Positions 1-8,724 of a stretch of 64,000 bases of DNA are shown here, piece after piece; position 1 is the first letter of the stretch; each line of letters opens with the position of its first letter. The stretch spans positions 1 to 64,000 of the forward strand of contig NZ_CALUXO010000046.1 in the NCBI RefSeq assembly GCF_944324745.1, written 5' to 3'. Below the pieces are notes generated by a model. That model did not search any database and was not told the DNA's origin. It was given only the letters and a program-made list of their open reading frames with translations. Made by a program: the position numbers and the translations under genes. The stretch comes from an uncultured Thomasclavelia sp. (GTDB taxonomy: Bacteria; Bacillota_I; Bacilli_A; Erysipelotrichales; Coprobacillaceae).

Positions 1-942
1 TTAAGTATTAATTGTTTTATCCATCTGATAAATTTATTTACTGATTTTAATCGCGATATCGCGATGTCACCATCACTCCAAAGAATTCTGATGGTACTAA
101 CTGTAAATGCATTGACTCTTTGTTTGTTGATTGTAATGAAAAGAGTCAAAATTATTCCATCAAATAAAATATTAGAGAAGCAAAGTAAATTATTTACTGT
201 TTTAAACTATCTGGTTTTATATGCACTGTTGATTATTTTTAGTATTGAAGTTGTGGAAGTTTATAATTTAGTGACATTATTAGTCTTTGGATTATCAATT
301 ATCTGGGCTTTATTCATTAAAATATTATCACTATACATTGAAACAACTATTAAAAATGAAGAATTAATCATGGCAGAAATGTCTAATCAGTATATAGGAA
401 AATATATTGATTTTTATCGTCAGGAAAGTGAAAATCTTCGAAAGATCCGGCATGATTTAAAAAATCATCAGATGATCCTTAAAACAATAAATCAAGTAGG
501 TGCGTATAATCAATATATTGATGAAATCTTTTCTGGGGTAAATGATTTAATAATCAGCGGTAATATTTTTGTGGATGCCTGTTTATATGTAAAACATCAA
601 GAATTTCCCCAAATTAATTTCAATTATGATTTAGCAATCAAAGATTTAAAATTCAATGAAAAAGATTTAACGTCAATTTTATTTAATTTAATTGATAATG
701 CCTGTAAAGAAGCTTTAAAAAATGATTGTCAAGTAGGAGTTACTGTTAAATTTAAAAACAACATTTTAATTATTCAAGTTACTAATACAATAAGATATAA
801 ACCGAATTTTATTTCTAGTCAGGGTAGTAATCATGGTTATGGCTTAAAAATAGTCAGAAGTATTGTTAATAAATATGATGGCTTAATTTTTGTCGATTAT
901 CAGGGAGATAAGATTATATTTAATATCAAAATCAACGTTTGA
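1..942 (+). CDS. AgrC/ComD-type sensor histidine kinase (5' end outside window)
   Basis: This membrane sensor kinase is the receptor half of a peptide quorum-sensing or bacteriocin-type two-component system. The frame is open to base 1 and codes hydrophobic residues before the first ATG (64), so the gene is cut by the window edge and its start is not visible. Several membrane segments occupy roughly the first 110 visible residues. The H-box follows (RKIRHDLKNHQ, His in RHDLKNH), then the N-box NLIDNACKEAL and the glycine loop GSNHGYGLKIV, in the order of HPK10 kinases with a GHKL ATPase. Such kinases usually sit beside a LytTR response regulator, which may lie upstream of the window; the nearest one seen here (13010-13708) is 12 kb away. 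A direct repeat resembling a LytTR operator overlaps the stop codon. The family call is firm; the ligand is unknown. Confidence 0.85.
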   Translation, partial: LSINCFIHLINLFTDFNRDIAMSPSLQRILMVLTVNALTLCLLIVMKRVKIIPSNKILEKQSKLFTVLNYLVLYALLIIFSIEVVEVYNLVTLLVFGLSIIWALFIKILSLYIETTIKNEELIMAEMSNQYIGKYIDFYRQESENLRKIRHDLKNHQMILKTINQVGAYNQYIDEIFSGVNDLIISGNIFVDACLYVKHQEFPQINFNYDLAIKDLKFNEKDLTSILFNLIDNACKEALKNDCQVGVTVKFKNNILIIQVTNTIRYKPNFISSQGSNHGYGLKIVRSIVNKYDGLIFVDYQGDKIIFNIKINV

Positions 943-962
943 TGAAAAAATATAACGTTTAG
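934..962 (+). promoter_or_regulatory. Candidate LytTR-regulator operator (direct repeat)
   Basis: AACGTTTGA (934-942) and AACGTTTAG (954-962) form a direct repeat with a 20 bp period. The second copy fits the AgrA/ComE-type 9-mer [TA][AC][CA]GTTN[AG][TG] fully and the first copy 8 of 9. The usual spacing is 12-13 bp and here it is 11. The repeat lies just upstream of an extended -10 promoter, the place expected for an activator. The first copy overlaps the kinase stop codon. Confidence 0.5.
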
Positions 963-969
963 TGCAATC

Positions 970-1001
970 TTGAATTAATTATTGCTTATTTATGCTATAT
1001 T
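970..1001 (+). promoter_or_regulatory. Extended -10 promoter for the peptide/RNA locus
   Basis: TGCTATATT (993-1001) is an extended -10 element. A weak TTGAAT (970-975) is 20 bp away, too far for a good -35. That pattern is common in activator-dependent promoters and fits the LytTR-like repeat immediately upstream. Confidence 0.5.
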
Positions 1002-1068
1002 AATTATAGATGATAGAACTTTCCCTATATTAAGGGAATCTCTTATTTAATTAGATATCAAATAGGAT

Positions 1069-1188
1069 ATGGAAGGAGGATCGGGTAGTATTTCCACGAT
1101 ATTTAAGCAAATAAGTATTTATACAAGTATAGTAATAGGTTGTATAAGTGGGGTTGGAAGTTTAAATAAAATAAGCAGTAAAATATAA
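1069..1188 (+). CDS. Candidate 39-residue peptide gene downstream of the sensor kinase
   Basis: This short open frame lies between the promoter at 993-1001 and a strong terminator at 1255-1285. From the ATG at 1069 it codes 39 residues, with a helix-like hydrophobic middle (IFKQISIYTSIVIG), one Cys (residue 25) and a Ser/Lys-rich tail. The ATG has a poor ribosome site. A near-perfect AAGGAGG (1073-1079) lies inside the frame and points to a non-standard in-frame ATT start at 1090, which would give a 32-residue peptide. Its size, single Cys and place beside an AgrC-like kinase suggest a signal peptide or small bacteriocin, but there is no acidic AgrD-type tail and no double-glycine leader. The transcript could instead be a non-coding RNA. 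Confidence 0.4.
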   Translation: MEGGSGSISTIFKQISIYTSIVIGCISGVGSLNKISSKI

Positions 1189-1254
1189 TGGTATAAAAGA
1201 AGTTAGTTTATAATATCAAATAACTTCAAATAATTAGTTTTTTCATAATATCGG

Positions 1255-1285
1255 ATATAGCCAGGGAACCTGGCTATATTTTTTT
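1255..1285 (+). terminator. Rho-independent terminator
   Basis: A perfect 11 bp stem (ATATAGCCAGG / CCTGGCTATAT) with a GAA loop is followed by six Ts. It ends the transcript that carries the 39-codon frame. Confidence 0.9.
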
Positions 1286-1399
1286 ATATGATGCTTTAGG
1301 TAAATATCAGTAACTTTTTTAATTAAACTTTAATTTTTAGTTCATGAATAGTTAATATTAAGACCCTATACTAAATACATTGAAATGGGGAATAGTGTA

Positions 1400-1792
1400 A
1401 TGAAAGAAAGATTTTATACTTTTATGCAAGGTAGATATGGAGTCGATCAGTTAAATACTTTTTTAATGATCATCTGTATTGCCTGTTTTGTAATTAGTTT
1501 ATTTATTCAAAATGTAGTTATTACTTTTTTAGCATATGCTTCATGGCTGGTTGTTATTTTTAGAATGTTTTCTAAAAATATCTTTGCTCGTAATCGAGAA
1601 AATGAGAAATATTTAAATTTCTTTAAGCCAGTTAGTCGCTTTTTTGAATTGAAGCTAATGAGTCGTCAAGACCCAATGCATAAATATTTTTGCTGTCCTA
1701 AGTGTAAACAAAGAGTTCGTGTGCCTAAAGGGCGTGGCAAAATTATTATTACTTGTCCAAGTTGTCAAAATAAATTTGAAAAGAGAACTTAA
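1400..1792 (+). CDS. Small membrane protein with C-terminal zinc ribbon
   Basis: First gene of an operon with a DUF5685-like protein, a J-domain protein and an Hsp70. From the chosen start it is about 130 residues. Two membrane helices (about residues 20-60) are followed by a cytoplasmic segment and a zinc ribbon, CCPKCKQ...CPSCQNK (two CxxC pairs), near the C-terminus. The upstream ATG at 1385 lacks a ribosome site, whereas GGGGA sits about 9 bases before the ATG at 1400, so 1400 is preferred. A TATACT -10 candidate lies at 1367-1372. The next gene starts 3 bases after the stop. Zinc ribbons often bind proteins or nucleic acid; here a membrane anchor for the Hsp70 system is a guess. Confidence 0.65.
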   Translation: MKERFYTFMQGRYGVDQLNTFLMIICIACFVISLFIQNVVITFLAYASWLVVIFRMFSKNIFARNRENEKYLNFFKPVSRFFELKLMSRQDPMHKYFCCPKCKQRVRVPKGRGKIIITCPSCQNKFEKRT

Positions 1793-1794
1793 AG

Positions 1795-2625
1795 ATGTTT
1801 GGATATGTAGTTGTTAATAAGCCAGAATTGAAATTTAAAGAATTTGATGTATATCATTCGTTTTATTGTGGGTTATGCCGGACTTTAAAAGAAAAATATG
1901 GTCTAAGGGCGCAAATAGCCTTGAATTTTGATTTGAATTTTATTAGTATCTTATTGTCTGGTTTATATGAACCAGAAACCAAGGTGAACCAAGAGCGATG
2001 TCTTGTTCACCCGATTAATAAACATTTAGCCCGTTATAACGAATGTGTTGATTATGCAGCTAAAATGACTATTGTCTTAACATATTTTAAATGTGAGGAT
2101 GATTGGTTAGATGAAAAAAAATTATCGAAGCAGGCTTATAAAAAGTTAATAAATAAAGCTTATCAAAAAGTTAAAAATGAATATCCTGATAAAGTGAATC
2201 GAATTGAGGGATGCTTGCATCAAATAAATCTTGATGAACAGGCTGGACATGTTAATCTTGATGAAATATCAAATCAATTTGGTCAAGTCATGGGTGAGAT
2301 TTGTGCGTATAAAGATGATGAATGGTATGATGAATTATATCATTTAGGTTTTTATTTAGGTAAGTTTATTTATTTTATAGATGCTTATGAAGATATTGAA
2401 GATGATTTAAAAAAAGGATTGTTTAATCCATTAAAAGAATTATATCAAAGTGATAAATTTGAAGATAGATGTAAAGAAATATTAGAATTGATGATTTCAG
2501 AAGCTACGATGGCTTTTGAACGATTACCGATTATTGAACATGCTTCCATAATTAGAAATATTCTTTATGGTGGCGTGTGGACTCGATATGAAATGGTAAA
2601 ACAAAAACGATTGGAAGGTAGGTAG
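1795..2625 (+). CDS. DUF5685-like protein
   Basis: A soluble 276-residue protein of unknown function. It begins [20 protein letters not shown] and has an early YCGLCRTL motif, and it is predicted mostly helical. This matches what I recall of DUF5685 proteins, which often neighbour DnaJ/DnaK-like genes in Firmicutes; that family name is from memory. The conserved CxxC near residue 30 could bind metal. Only 2 bases separate it from the genes on either side, so it is co-transcribed with the zinc-ribbon membrane protein and the J-domain protein. Its conserved place beside an Hsp70/J pair suggests a helper or client of that chaperone (inference). Confidence 0.6.
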   Translation: MFGYVVVNKPELKFKEFDVYHSFYCGLCRTLKEKYGLRAQIALNFDLNFISILLSGLYEPETKVNQERCLVHPINKHLARYNECVDYAAKMTIVLTYFKCEDDWLDEKKLSKQAYKKLINKAYQKVKNEYPDKVNRIEGCLHQINLDEQAGHVNLDEISNQFGQVMGEICAYKDDEWYDELYHLGFYLGKFIYFIDAYEDIEDDLKKGLFNPLKELYQSDKFEDRCKEILELMISEATMAFERLPIIEHASIIRNILYGGVWTRYEMVKQKRLEGR

Positions 2626-2627
2626 AA

Positions 2628-3263
2628 ATGAACCCGTATCAAATATTAGGAATATCACCAGATGCAACTGATGATGAAGTAAAAAAAGCTTATCGAACAT
2701 TAAGTAAAAAATATCACCCTGATGCTAATATCAATAATCCCCGTCAGGCTGAATATACTGAGAAGTTTAAAGAAGTGCAAAACGCTTATAAAACAATTAT
2801 GGATGATAGAAAACGCGGTTTTACTAATCGTACTTATGGTAATAATCAAAATACGGGTTATAACGGACAATCTAGTTATCAATATCAATATACTAATGAT
2901 CAAAGTGCTTTTAATGAAGCTGCTGGTTTTATCAATGCTCGAAGATATCAAGAAGCTTTGAATGTTTTAGAACAAATTAAAACTCATAATGCCATGTGGT
3001 TTTATTATAGCGCTATTGCAATGAATGGAATTGGAAATAATATTACTGCAGTTGAATATGCGCAAACAGCGGTTCAAATGGAACCTGGTAATTTGCAATA
3101 TATAATGCTATTGCAACAATTACAGGGTGGCCAACGACAGTATCAGCAAGGACAGCAAACTTATGGCTCACCATTTGGTAATCCAATTCAATGCTGCTAT
3201 AGCATTATGTTGATCAACTGTTTATTAAACTGCTGTTGTGGTGGTTATGGCAGAATGTGGTAA
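2628..3263 (+). CDS. J-domain (DnaJ-like) co-chaperone
   Basis: The N-terminal J domain (residues 1-65) has the HPD motif in [11 protein letters not shown], which stimulates Hsp70 ATPase activity. A Tyr/Gln/Asn-rich linker and a short TPR-like helical segment (about 90-165) follow. The end is unusual, a hydrophobic Cys-cluster tail ([20 protein letters not shown]). There is no zinc-finger or substrate domain of classical DnaJ, so this is a class C J protein of 211 residues. It is two bases after the DUF5685-like gene and 13 bases before the Hsp70, its likely partner. The tail could associate with membrane or carry a metal or lipid. Confidence 0.85.
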   Translation: MNPYQILGISPDATDDEVKKAYRTLSKKYHPDANINNPRQAEYTEKFKEVQNAYKTIMDDRKRGFTNRTYGNNQNTGYNGQSSYQYQYTNDQSAFNEAAGFINARRYQEALNVLEQIKTHNAMWFYYSAIAMNGIGNNITAVEYAQTAVQMEPGNLQYIMLLQQLQGGQRQYQQGQQTYGSPFGNPIQCCYSIMLINCLLNCCCGGYGRMW

Positions 3264-3276
3264 AGGAGAGAGTTAA

Positions 3277-5040
3277 ATGAGCAAAGTAATTGGAATTGAT
3301 TTAGGAACAACTAATAGTTGTATGTCATATATGGAAGATGGAAAAGCGATAATTATTCCTAATGCTGAAGGAAACAAAACTACCCCTAGTGTTGTGGCTT
3401 TTACTAGTGATGGAAAAAGGCTAGTAGGTGAAAATGCTAAAAGACAGGCAGTTACTAATCCATCAAATACAATTGTTTCTATTAAAAGAGAAATGGGGAC
3501 GAATTATCGCAAGAAAATCAATGGTAAGTATTATACTCCTCAGGAAATTTCAGCAATGATATTGCAAAAATTAAAAATTGATGCTGAAGCATATTTACAC
3601 GAAACAATTAGTGATGCTGTTATCACAGTTCCAGCTTATTTTAATGATGCTCAAAGACAAGCAACTAAGGATGCCGGAAGAATTGCTGGATTAAATGTAA
3701 AAAGAATTATTAATGAACCAACAGCTGCTGCATTAGCTTATGGTTTAGAAAATAGTTATGGTCAAAAAGTTATGGTATTTGATTTAGGTGGTGGGACATT
3801 TGATGTTTCAATCATCGAAATTGGTAGTGGGGTCATTGAGGTTTTATCAACTTCAGGTGATAATCATTTAGGCGGTGATGATTTTAATGAAGTTGTTGCT
3901 AAATATATTTTAGACGAATTTAAAAAGGCTGAAGGAATTGATTTAAGCAAAGACCAGGTAGCCATGCAGCGAATTAATGAAGCCGCTGAAAAAGCTAAAA
4001 TTGAATTGTCAATTATGATTACATCAATAGTAAATTTACCGTTTATTACTAACACTAAAAATGGTCCTAAGAACTTAGAGGTTGAAATTACTCGTAATAA
4101 ATTTAATGAACTGACAAAACATTTAGTAGATCGCGTTGTTTTACCAATGCAAAATGCTTTAAATGATGCTCGATTAACACCAAGTGAATTAAATAAAATT
4201 ATTTTAGTTGGTGGTTCTTCAAGAATTCCGGCAGTTCAAGCCAAAATCAAAGAAATTACTGGGATGGAACCAAGTAAATCATTAAATCCTGATGAATGTG
4301 TTGCTCAAGGTGCAGGGATCCAGGGTGGTAAATTATCTGGAGATGTAGCAACAACTGGTAATTTTGATGTGTTATTATTAGATGTAACACCATTAACATT
4401 ATCAATTGAAACAGTAGGTGGTGTAGCAACACCATTGATTGAACGTAATACGACAATTCCAACTAGTCATAGTCAAATTTTTACAACTTCTGCTAATTTC
4501 CAGACCCAAGTAGAAATCAATGTTTTACAAGGAGAACGACCATTAGCTAAAGATAATAAGAGTTTAGGTAAATTTAAGTTAAAGAAAATCAAACGTGCAA
4601 TGCGTGGGGTACCCCAAATCGAAGTTACTTTCGATATTGATGCTAATGGAATCGTTAATGTTTCGGCCAAAGATCTTGCCAGTGGAAATATGCAAAGTAT
4701 TACGATAGAAAATACTTCTAATATGTCAGAATCTGACATTGAACGTGCAATCAATGAGGCAAAACAATTTGAAGCTCAAGATGCAATGTTAAAAGAAAGA
4801 TTAGTATTTAAAAATGAAGTTGAAACATTAGTAATGCAAATTGATTCGGCTTTAGTTCAGCATGGTAAAAAATTAGATAAAGCAACTAAATCAACTATTA
4901 AAAATGAATTGGCTAGTTTTAAAAAGTTAATTAAAAAAGTTGATTTTGAAACATGTGATCAAGCTAAATATGATGAGATTAAAAGTGCTAAAATTAATTT
5001 AGAAAATGTAGCGGCACAATTGTTATCCATTCAATCATAA
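3277..5040 (+). CDS. Hsp70 / DnaK-like chaperone of an accessory operon
   Basis: ATP-dependent chaperone of 587 residues. The nucleotide-binding domain shows GIDLGTTNS (phosphate 1), [11 protein letters not shown] (phosphate 2) and [13 protein letters not shown] (adenosine). The linker [10 protein letters not shown] is followed by a complete substrate-binding beta domain and a short helical lid. It is slightly shorter than canonical DnaK (about 610) and lacks an acidic EEVD-like C-terminus. No grpE, hrcA or full-length dnaJ is linked, so this looks like a second, specialised Hsp70 rather than the housekeeping dnaK locus. The start has GGAGAG upstream. A hairpin terminator follows the stop. 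Confidence 0.92.
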   Translation: MSKVIGIDLGTTNSCMSYMEDGKAIIIPNAEGNKTTPSVVAFTSDGKRLVGENAKRQAVTNPSNTIVSIKREMGTNYRKKINGKYYTPQEISAMILQKLKIDAEAYLHETISDAVITVPAYFNDAQRQATKDAGRIAGLNVKRIINEPTAAALAYGLENSYGQKVMVFDLGGGTFDVSIIEIGSGVIEVLSTSGDNHLGGDDFNEVVAKYILDEFKKAEGIDLSKDQVAMQRINEAAEKAKIELSIMITSIVNLPFITNTKNGPKNLEVEITRNKFNELTKHLVDRVVLPMQNALNDARLTPSELNKIILVGGSSRIPAVQAKIKEITGMEPSKSLNPDECVAQGAGIQGGKLSGDVATTGNFDVLLLDVTPLTLSIETVGGVATPLIERNTTIPTSHSQIFTTSANFQTQVEINVLQGERPLAKDNKSLGKFKLKKIKRAMRGVPQIEVTFDIDANGIVNVSAKDLASGNMQSITIENTSNMSESDIERAINEAKQFEAQDAMLKERLVFKNEVETLVMQIDSALVQHGKKLDKATKSTIKNELASFKKLIKKVDFETCDQAKYDEIKSAKINLENVAAQLLSIQS

Positions 5041-5041
5041 A

Positions 5042-5070
5042 ACACAGACTTTAATCGTCTGTGTTTTTTT
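5042..5070 (+). terminator. Terminator of the Hsp70 operon
   Basis: ACACAGAC / GTCTGTGT stem followed by Ts. The stem overlaps the 3' end of the convergent deaminase gene, so it encodes that protein's last residues. Confidence 0.85.
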
Positions 5071-5485
5071 GATAGCGATATGCTCCCCACCAATCGGGCA
5101 TTAGTTCTTTTAAAGTTATAGTTTTTCTTGTTTGATAGTCAACCATGATTTCCATATCTTCATTCTTAGGATCTAATTGCATTAAAAACTCCCGACAAGT
5201 ACCACATGGCATGCCGCTTCCTTGATCGAATGGGGCCTTATCCCGAAATGCGATTAAACGTTTGATAGTTGTTTGGCCACTTTGAATATACATATTTAAA
5301 GCAGCTACTCTTTCAGCACATAAATCCATGACACCGCAACAGCTTTCAATACAAAATCCAGTGTAGATTTGACCATTGCCGCTTTCAATAGCACAGACAA
5401 CATGGTGACTGTAAATAAATGGTGAAACCTCTTCAGGATGATATTCCACTTTTGCTGCATTATATAACTTTTCCCAAATATCCAT
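5051..5485 (-). CDS. Cytidine deaminase-like protein
   Basis: Zinc-dependent deaminase fold of about 144 residues. The zinc site is visible as CAERVA (Cys in place of the usual first His, with the catalytic Glu) and PCGTCRE (PCxxC). This fits the cytidine/blasticidin-deaminase superfamily, whose typical role is pyrimidine salvage. A start 12 bases further upstream would use TTG, but GGAGG sits inside that stretch and supports the ATG at 5485. It converges with the Hsp70 operon. The exact substrate cannot be told from sequence; cdd is one option. Confidence 0.8.
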   Translation of the reverse strand: MDIWEKLYNAAKVEYHPEEVSPFIYSHHVVCAIESGNGQIYTGFCIESCCGVMDLCAERVAALNMYIQSGQTTIKRLIAFRDKAPFDQGSGMPCGTCREFLMQLDPKNEDMEIMVDYQTRKTITLKELMPDWWGAYRYQKNTDD

Positions 5486-5567
5486 AATATCCTCCAATCA
5501 TTTTATGGATTTATTATAGTATTTTTTTAGTTAAGGTAAAACATTTTAAACTTGTTAATATTTTCAC

Positions 5568-5615
5568 TTGACATTATACAGGATTTATGGGATATTTATA
5601 CTCAATATAGTATAA
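5568..5615 (+). promoter_or_regulatory. nadA promoter with overlapping palindrome
   Basis: TTGACA (5568-5573) lies 17 bp from GATATT (5591-5596). The inverted repeat TTATACT-N6-AGTATAA (5596-5615) overlaps the -10/start region, the place for a repressor. A NAD-pathway repressor such as NiaR is the natural suspect, but the motif was not checked against a known matrix. Confidence 0.55.
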
Positions 5616-5632
5616 TGAATGGGGATATCATA

Positions 5633-6544
5633 ATGAAAGAAATAATCGAAGAAATTGATCAATTAAAAAAAGAAAAAAATGCTGTTATTTTAGCCCATTA
5701 TTATGTTGATGGTGCTATACAGGATATTGCCGATTATTTAGGTGATTCTTATTATTTGTCTAAAATTGCAATTGACTGCCCACAAGATGTAATTGTTTTT
5801 GCAGGGGTAGAATTTATGGGTGAAAGTGCTAAGCTTTTAAATCCCAATAAAACTGTTTTAATGCCTGATCTTGATGCTGATTGTCCAATGGCTCATATGG
5901 TTGAAGAGGCATTTATTAAAAAGATGCGTCAAGAATATGATGATTTATGTGTTGTTTGTTATATCAACTCTACAGCTAAGATTAAATCACTGTCAGATGT
6001 TTGTGTAACGTCATCTAATGCTAAGACAATTGTTGGAGCTTTACCAAATAAAAATATTCTATTTATTCCAGATCAAGATTTGGGTCATCATATTGCTAAG
6101 ATGTTTCCAGAAAAGAATTTCTTGTTCTGTGATGGATATTGTCCAAGCCACTATCAAATTACCGTTGATGATTTAAAGATGGCCAAAAAGGCACATCCAA
6201 ATGCTTTGATTTTGATTCATCCAGAATGTAAGCCAGAATGCGTTGCTATGGCTGATTATGCTGGAAGCACATCTGGAATTATTGATTATGCTACTAATGA
6301 TAAGGAACATGATGAATTTATTGTTGTTACTGAAGCTGGAGTACTTCATGAAATGCAAAAACAAAATCCAGATAAGAAATTTTATTTGGCTAGTGATAAG
6401 CTAATTTGTCCTGATATGAAAAAAAATACATTAGAAAAAGTTCGTGACTGTTTAAAATATGGTTTAAATAAGGTAGAATTAGATGATGAGTTTATGGAAA
6501 AAGCTCGAAAACCGTTAGAAAGAATGCATGAACTTGCAAAATAA
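5633..6544 (+). CDS. nadA: Quinolinate synthase NadA
   Basis: Condenses iminoaspartate with dihydroxyacetone phosphate to quinolinate using a [4Fe-4S] cluster, the second step of NAD synthesis from aspartate. It has about 303 residues from the ATG at 5633 (GGGGAT upstream). The longer open frame from 5552 runs through the promoter and is unlikely. Visible motifs include AHYYVDGAIQDIADYLGDS, VVCYINSTA, the cluster region around CVTSSNA, CDGYCPSH and HPECKPECV. It is followed 14 bases later by nadB and then nadC, giving the full de novo quinolinate branch in one operon. Confidence 0.95.
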   Translation: MKEIIEEIDQLKKEKNAVILAHYYVDGAIQDIADYLGDSYYLSKIAIDCPQDVIVFAGVEFMGESAKLLNPNKTVLMPDLDADCPMAHMVEEAFIKKMRQEYDDLCVVCYINSTAKIKSLSDVCVTSSNAKTIVGALPNKNILFIPDQDLGHHIAKMFPEKNFLFCDGYCPSHYQITVDDLKMAKKAHPNALILIHPECKPECVAMADYAGSTSGIIDYATNDKEHDEFIVVTEAGVLHEMQKQNPDKKFYLASDKLICPDMKKNTLEKVRDCLKYGLNKVELDDEFMEKARKPLERMHELAK

Positions 6545-6558
6545 GAGGATAAATAACC

Positions 6559-7860
6559 ATGGAATATAATTATGATGTAATTATTGTTGGGACTGGTGCA
6601 GCTGGTCTGTTTGCTGGACTTTGTCTTCCAACATCTTTAAAAATTTTAATGATAACTAAAGATAAAATCGAAAACAGTGACTCATATTTAGCTCAAGGAG
6701 GAATCTGTACTTTAAAAAGTGCTGACGACTTTGATGCTTTTTATCAGGATACTTTAAAAGCGGGGAAAAATGAAAATAATCCTGAATCAGTAAAAATCAT
6801 GATTCAACAATCGCCACAAATTATGAAAGATTTAATGGATTATGGTGTTGAATTTGATCGAGATATCAATGGAAATTTGGCCTATACTCGTGAAGGAGCA
6901 CATTCACAATACCGTATTCTACATCATCAAGATGTTACGGGAAAAGAAATAACTTCTAAATTAATTAAACAAGTAAAAACTCGTGAGAATATTGATATTG
7001 TTGAAAATATGACAATGTTGGATATTATCAATAAAAATAATAAAGCCAGCGGTATTGTTGTTGAAAAGGATGGAAAAAATTATCAGATCAATGCCAAAGT
7101 AATAATTTTAGCTACTGGTGGTTTGGGTGGTTTATTTCAACATTCGTCTAATTTTAGACATATTACAGGTGATAGTTTCGCCATTGCGCTTAGAAATAAT
7201 ATCGTATTAGAAAATATTAATTATATTCAAATTCACCCAACAACTTTATATACTACCAAACCTGGCCGTAGCTTTTTAATTAGTGAATCTGTCCGTGGTG
7301 AAGGAGCTTATTTATTAAATCCGAGAATGGAACGTTTTGTGGATGAATTATTGCCTCGTGATGTTGTTAGTAATGCTATTAAAGCTGAAATGGATAAATA
7401 TAATGCTAAATATGTCTATTTATCAGTGATTCATATGGATCATAAACAAATTAAAGAACGATTCCCAAATATTTATGAAAAATGTCTAGAAGAAGGATAT
7501 GACATGTTTAAAGATCCAATTCCAGTTGTGCCAGCGCAACATTATTTAATGGGTGGTATCAAAACAGATACTTGGGGACAAACTTCAATGGAAAATCTTT
7601 ATGCTGTTGGTGAAACGGCTTGTAATGGGGTTCATGGTGCTAATCGCCTGGCAAGTAACTCATTGCTTGAAAGCTTAGTTTTTGCTAAAAGGGCAGCAAA
7701 GAAGATTAGTGATGAAATCGATGATATTTTATTGATCGATCGAGTTGTTGATTTAGACAGCTATGATAAAGATCAACTCGCAATTGAAAATAAACAATTG
7801 ATCATGGATGAAATAAAAAGAAAAGATGGTGACTTCTATGATAAATGGTGTAAATCTTAA
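6559..7860 (+). CDS. nadB: L-aspartate oxidase NadB (short form)
   Basis: FAD enzyme that oxidises L-aspartate to iminoaspartate for NadA. The Rossmann motif GTGAAGLFAGL is at residues 11-21. SDSYLAQGG, HRTGREGAHSQYR-like EGAHSQYRILHHQDVTG and the C-terminal HGANRLASNSLLESLVFAKRA are all present. At 433 residues it lacks most of the C-terminal helical domain of the roughly 540-residue E. coli protein. Short forms are known in Firmicutes, so I do not treat it as broken. Its 3' end overlaps nadC by about 23 bases, so translation is probably coupled. Confidence 0.94.
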   Translation: MEYNYDVIIVGTGAAGLFAGLCLPTSLKILMITKDKIENSDSYLAQGGICTLKSADDFDAFYQDTLKAGKNENNPESVKIMIQQSPQIMKDLMDYGVEFDRDINGNLAYTREGAHSQYRILHHQDVTGKEITSKLIKQVKTRENIDIVENMTMLDIINKNNKASGIVVEKDGKNYQINAKVIILATGGLGGLFQHSSNFRHITGDSFAIALRNNIVLENINYIQIHPTTLYTTKPGRSFLISESVRGEGAYLLNPRMERFVDELLPRDVVSNAIKAEMDKYNAKYVYLSVIHMDHKQIKERFPNIYEKCLEEGYDMFKDPIPVVPAQHYLMGGIKTDTWGQTSMENLYAVGETACNGVHGANRLASNSLLESLVFAKRAAKKISDEIDDILLIDRVVDLDSYDKDQLAIENKQLIMDEIKRKDGDFYDKWCKS

Positions 7861-8695
7861 AGTAAATATTGATGAATATATCTTAAATGCTTTAAAAGAA
7901 GATATTACTAGTGAAGATGTAACAACCAATGCCATTATGCCCAGAGCTCAAAAAGGGAAAGTGGAGCTAATTTGTAAACAAGATGGTATTCTTTGTGGTT
8001 TAGAAGTTTATGAAAGAACTTTTAAATTATTAGATCCGGATACTTGTTTTAAAACATCGTATCATGATGGTGATCAAATTAAAAATGGTGATTTGATTGG
8101 TGTAGTTACTGGTGATATTCGGATATTATTATCAGGTGAACGGGTTGCTTTAAATTATTTGCAACGTATGAGTGGAATTGCCACGTATACTAATAAATTA
8201 GTTAATATTTTAAAAGATACTAAGACTAAGTTATTAGATACTCGTAAAACTACTCCAAACAATCGTGTGTTTGAAAAATATGCCGTTAAAGTAGGTGGCG
8301 GAACTAATCACCGTTATAATCTATCAGATGGAATTTTAATCAAAGATAATCATATTGGTGCGGCTGGAAGCATTTCTAAAGCAGTTGCTTTAGCTCGTGA
8401 TTATGCGCCGTTTGTACGTAAAATTGAAGTTGAAGTTGAAACACTGGAACAAGTTCAAGAAGCAATCGCGGCTAAAGCTGATATTATCATGTTAGATAAT
8501 ATGGATAATGAAACGATGAAACAGGCAGTTAAACTGATTGATCATCAGGCTCAAACAGAGTGTTCTGGTAATGTTACAGAAAAACGATTATTAGAGATTG
8601 CTGAAATTGGGGTTGATTTTGTATCATCAGGTGCAATAACTTATAATGCACCAATATTAGACTTTTCAATGAAAAATTTAATACCGATTGAATAA
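7838..8695 (+). CDS. nadC: Nicotinate-nucleotide pyrophosphorylase (carboxylating) NadC
   Basis: Transfers phosphoribosyl from PRPP to quinolinate with loss of CO2, giving nicotinate mononucleotide. Key stretches are DTRKTTPNNRVFEKYAVKVGGGTNHRYNL (split here as DTRKTTP and GGGTNHR), IKDNHI, and the C-terminal MLDNM and VSSGAIT phosphate-site loops. Starts at 7826 and 7838 are both in frame. GGTGA a few bases upstream favours 7838. It is the last gene of nadABC and is followed at once by a terminator. Confidence 0.95.
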   Translation: MINGVNLKVNIDEYILNALKEDITSEDVTTNAIMPRAQKGKVELICKQDGILCGLEVYERTFKLLDPDTCFKTSYHDGDQIKNGDLIGVVTGDIRILLSGERVALNYLQRMSGIATYTNKLVNILKDTKTKLLDTRKTTPNNRVFEKYAVKVGGGTNHRYNLSDGILIKDNHIGAAGSISKAVALARDYAPFVRKIEVEVETLEQVQEAIAAKADIIMLDNMDNETMKQAVKLIDHQAQTECSGNVTEKRLLEIAEIGVDFVSSGAITYNAPILDFSMKNLIPIE

Positions 8696-8724
8696 AACAG
8701 TATCATTTCGATACTGTTTTAATT
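8694..8724. terminator. Bidirectional terminator between nadC and the convergent gene
   Basis: AAAACAGTATC / GATACTGTTTT stem with an ATTTC loop. Its ends give T runs on both strands, so it serves nadC (+) and the convergent hypothetical gene (-). Confidence 0.85.

Noticed and set aside
1385-1399. Upstream ATG (1385) as start of the zinc-ribbon membrane protein
   Set aside because: It has no ribosome site; the GGGGA within this stretch serves the ATG at 1400.
2700-2951. Minus-strand open frame inside the J-domain gene
   Set aside because: It is antisense to a well-supported gene, is low-complexity Ile/Ser-rich and has no ribosome site.
3864-4754. Several minus-strand open frames inside the Hsp70 gene
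   Set aside because: They mirror the coding strand's codon pattern, are unlike any family and lack ribosome sites.
5552-5632. N-terminal extension of nadA
   Set aside because: It would run through the -35, -10 and palindrome and has no ribosome site.
6559-7860. NadB as a truncated pseudogene
   Set aside because: It ends naturally, overlaps nadC properly, keeps all catalytic blocks, and short NadB forms are known in Firmicutes.
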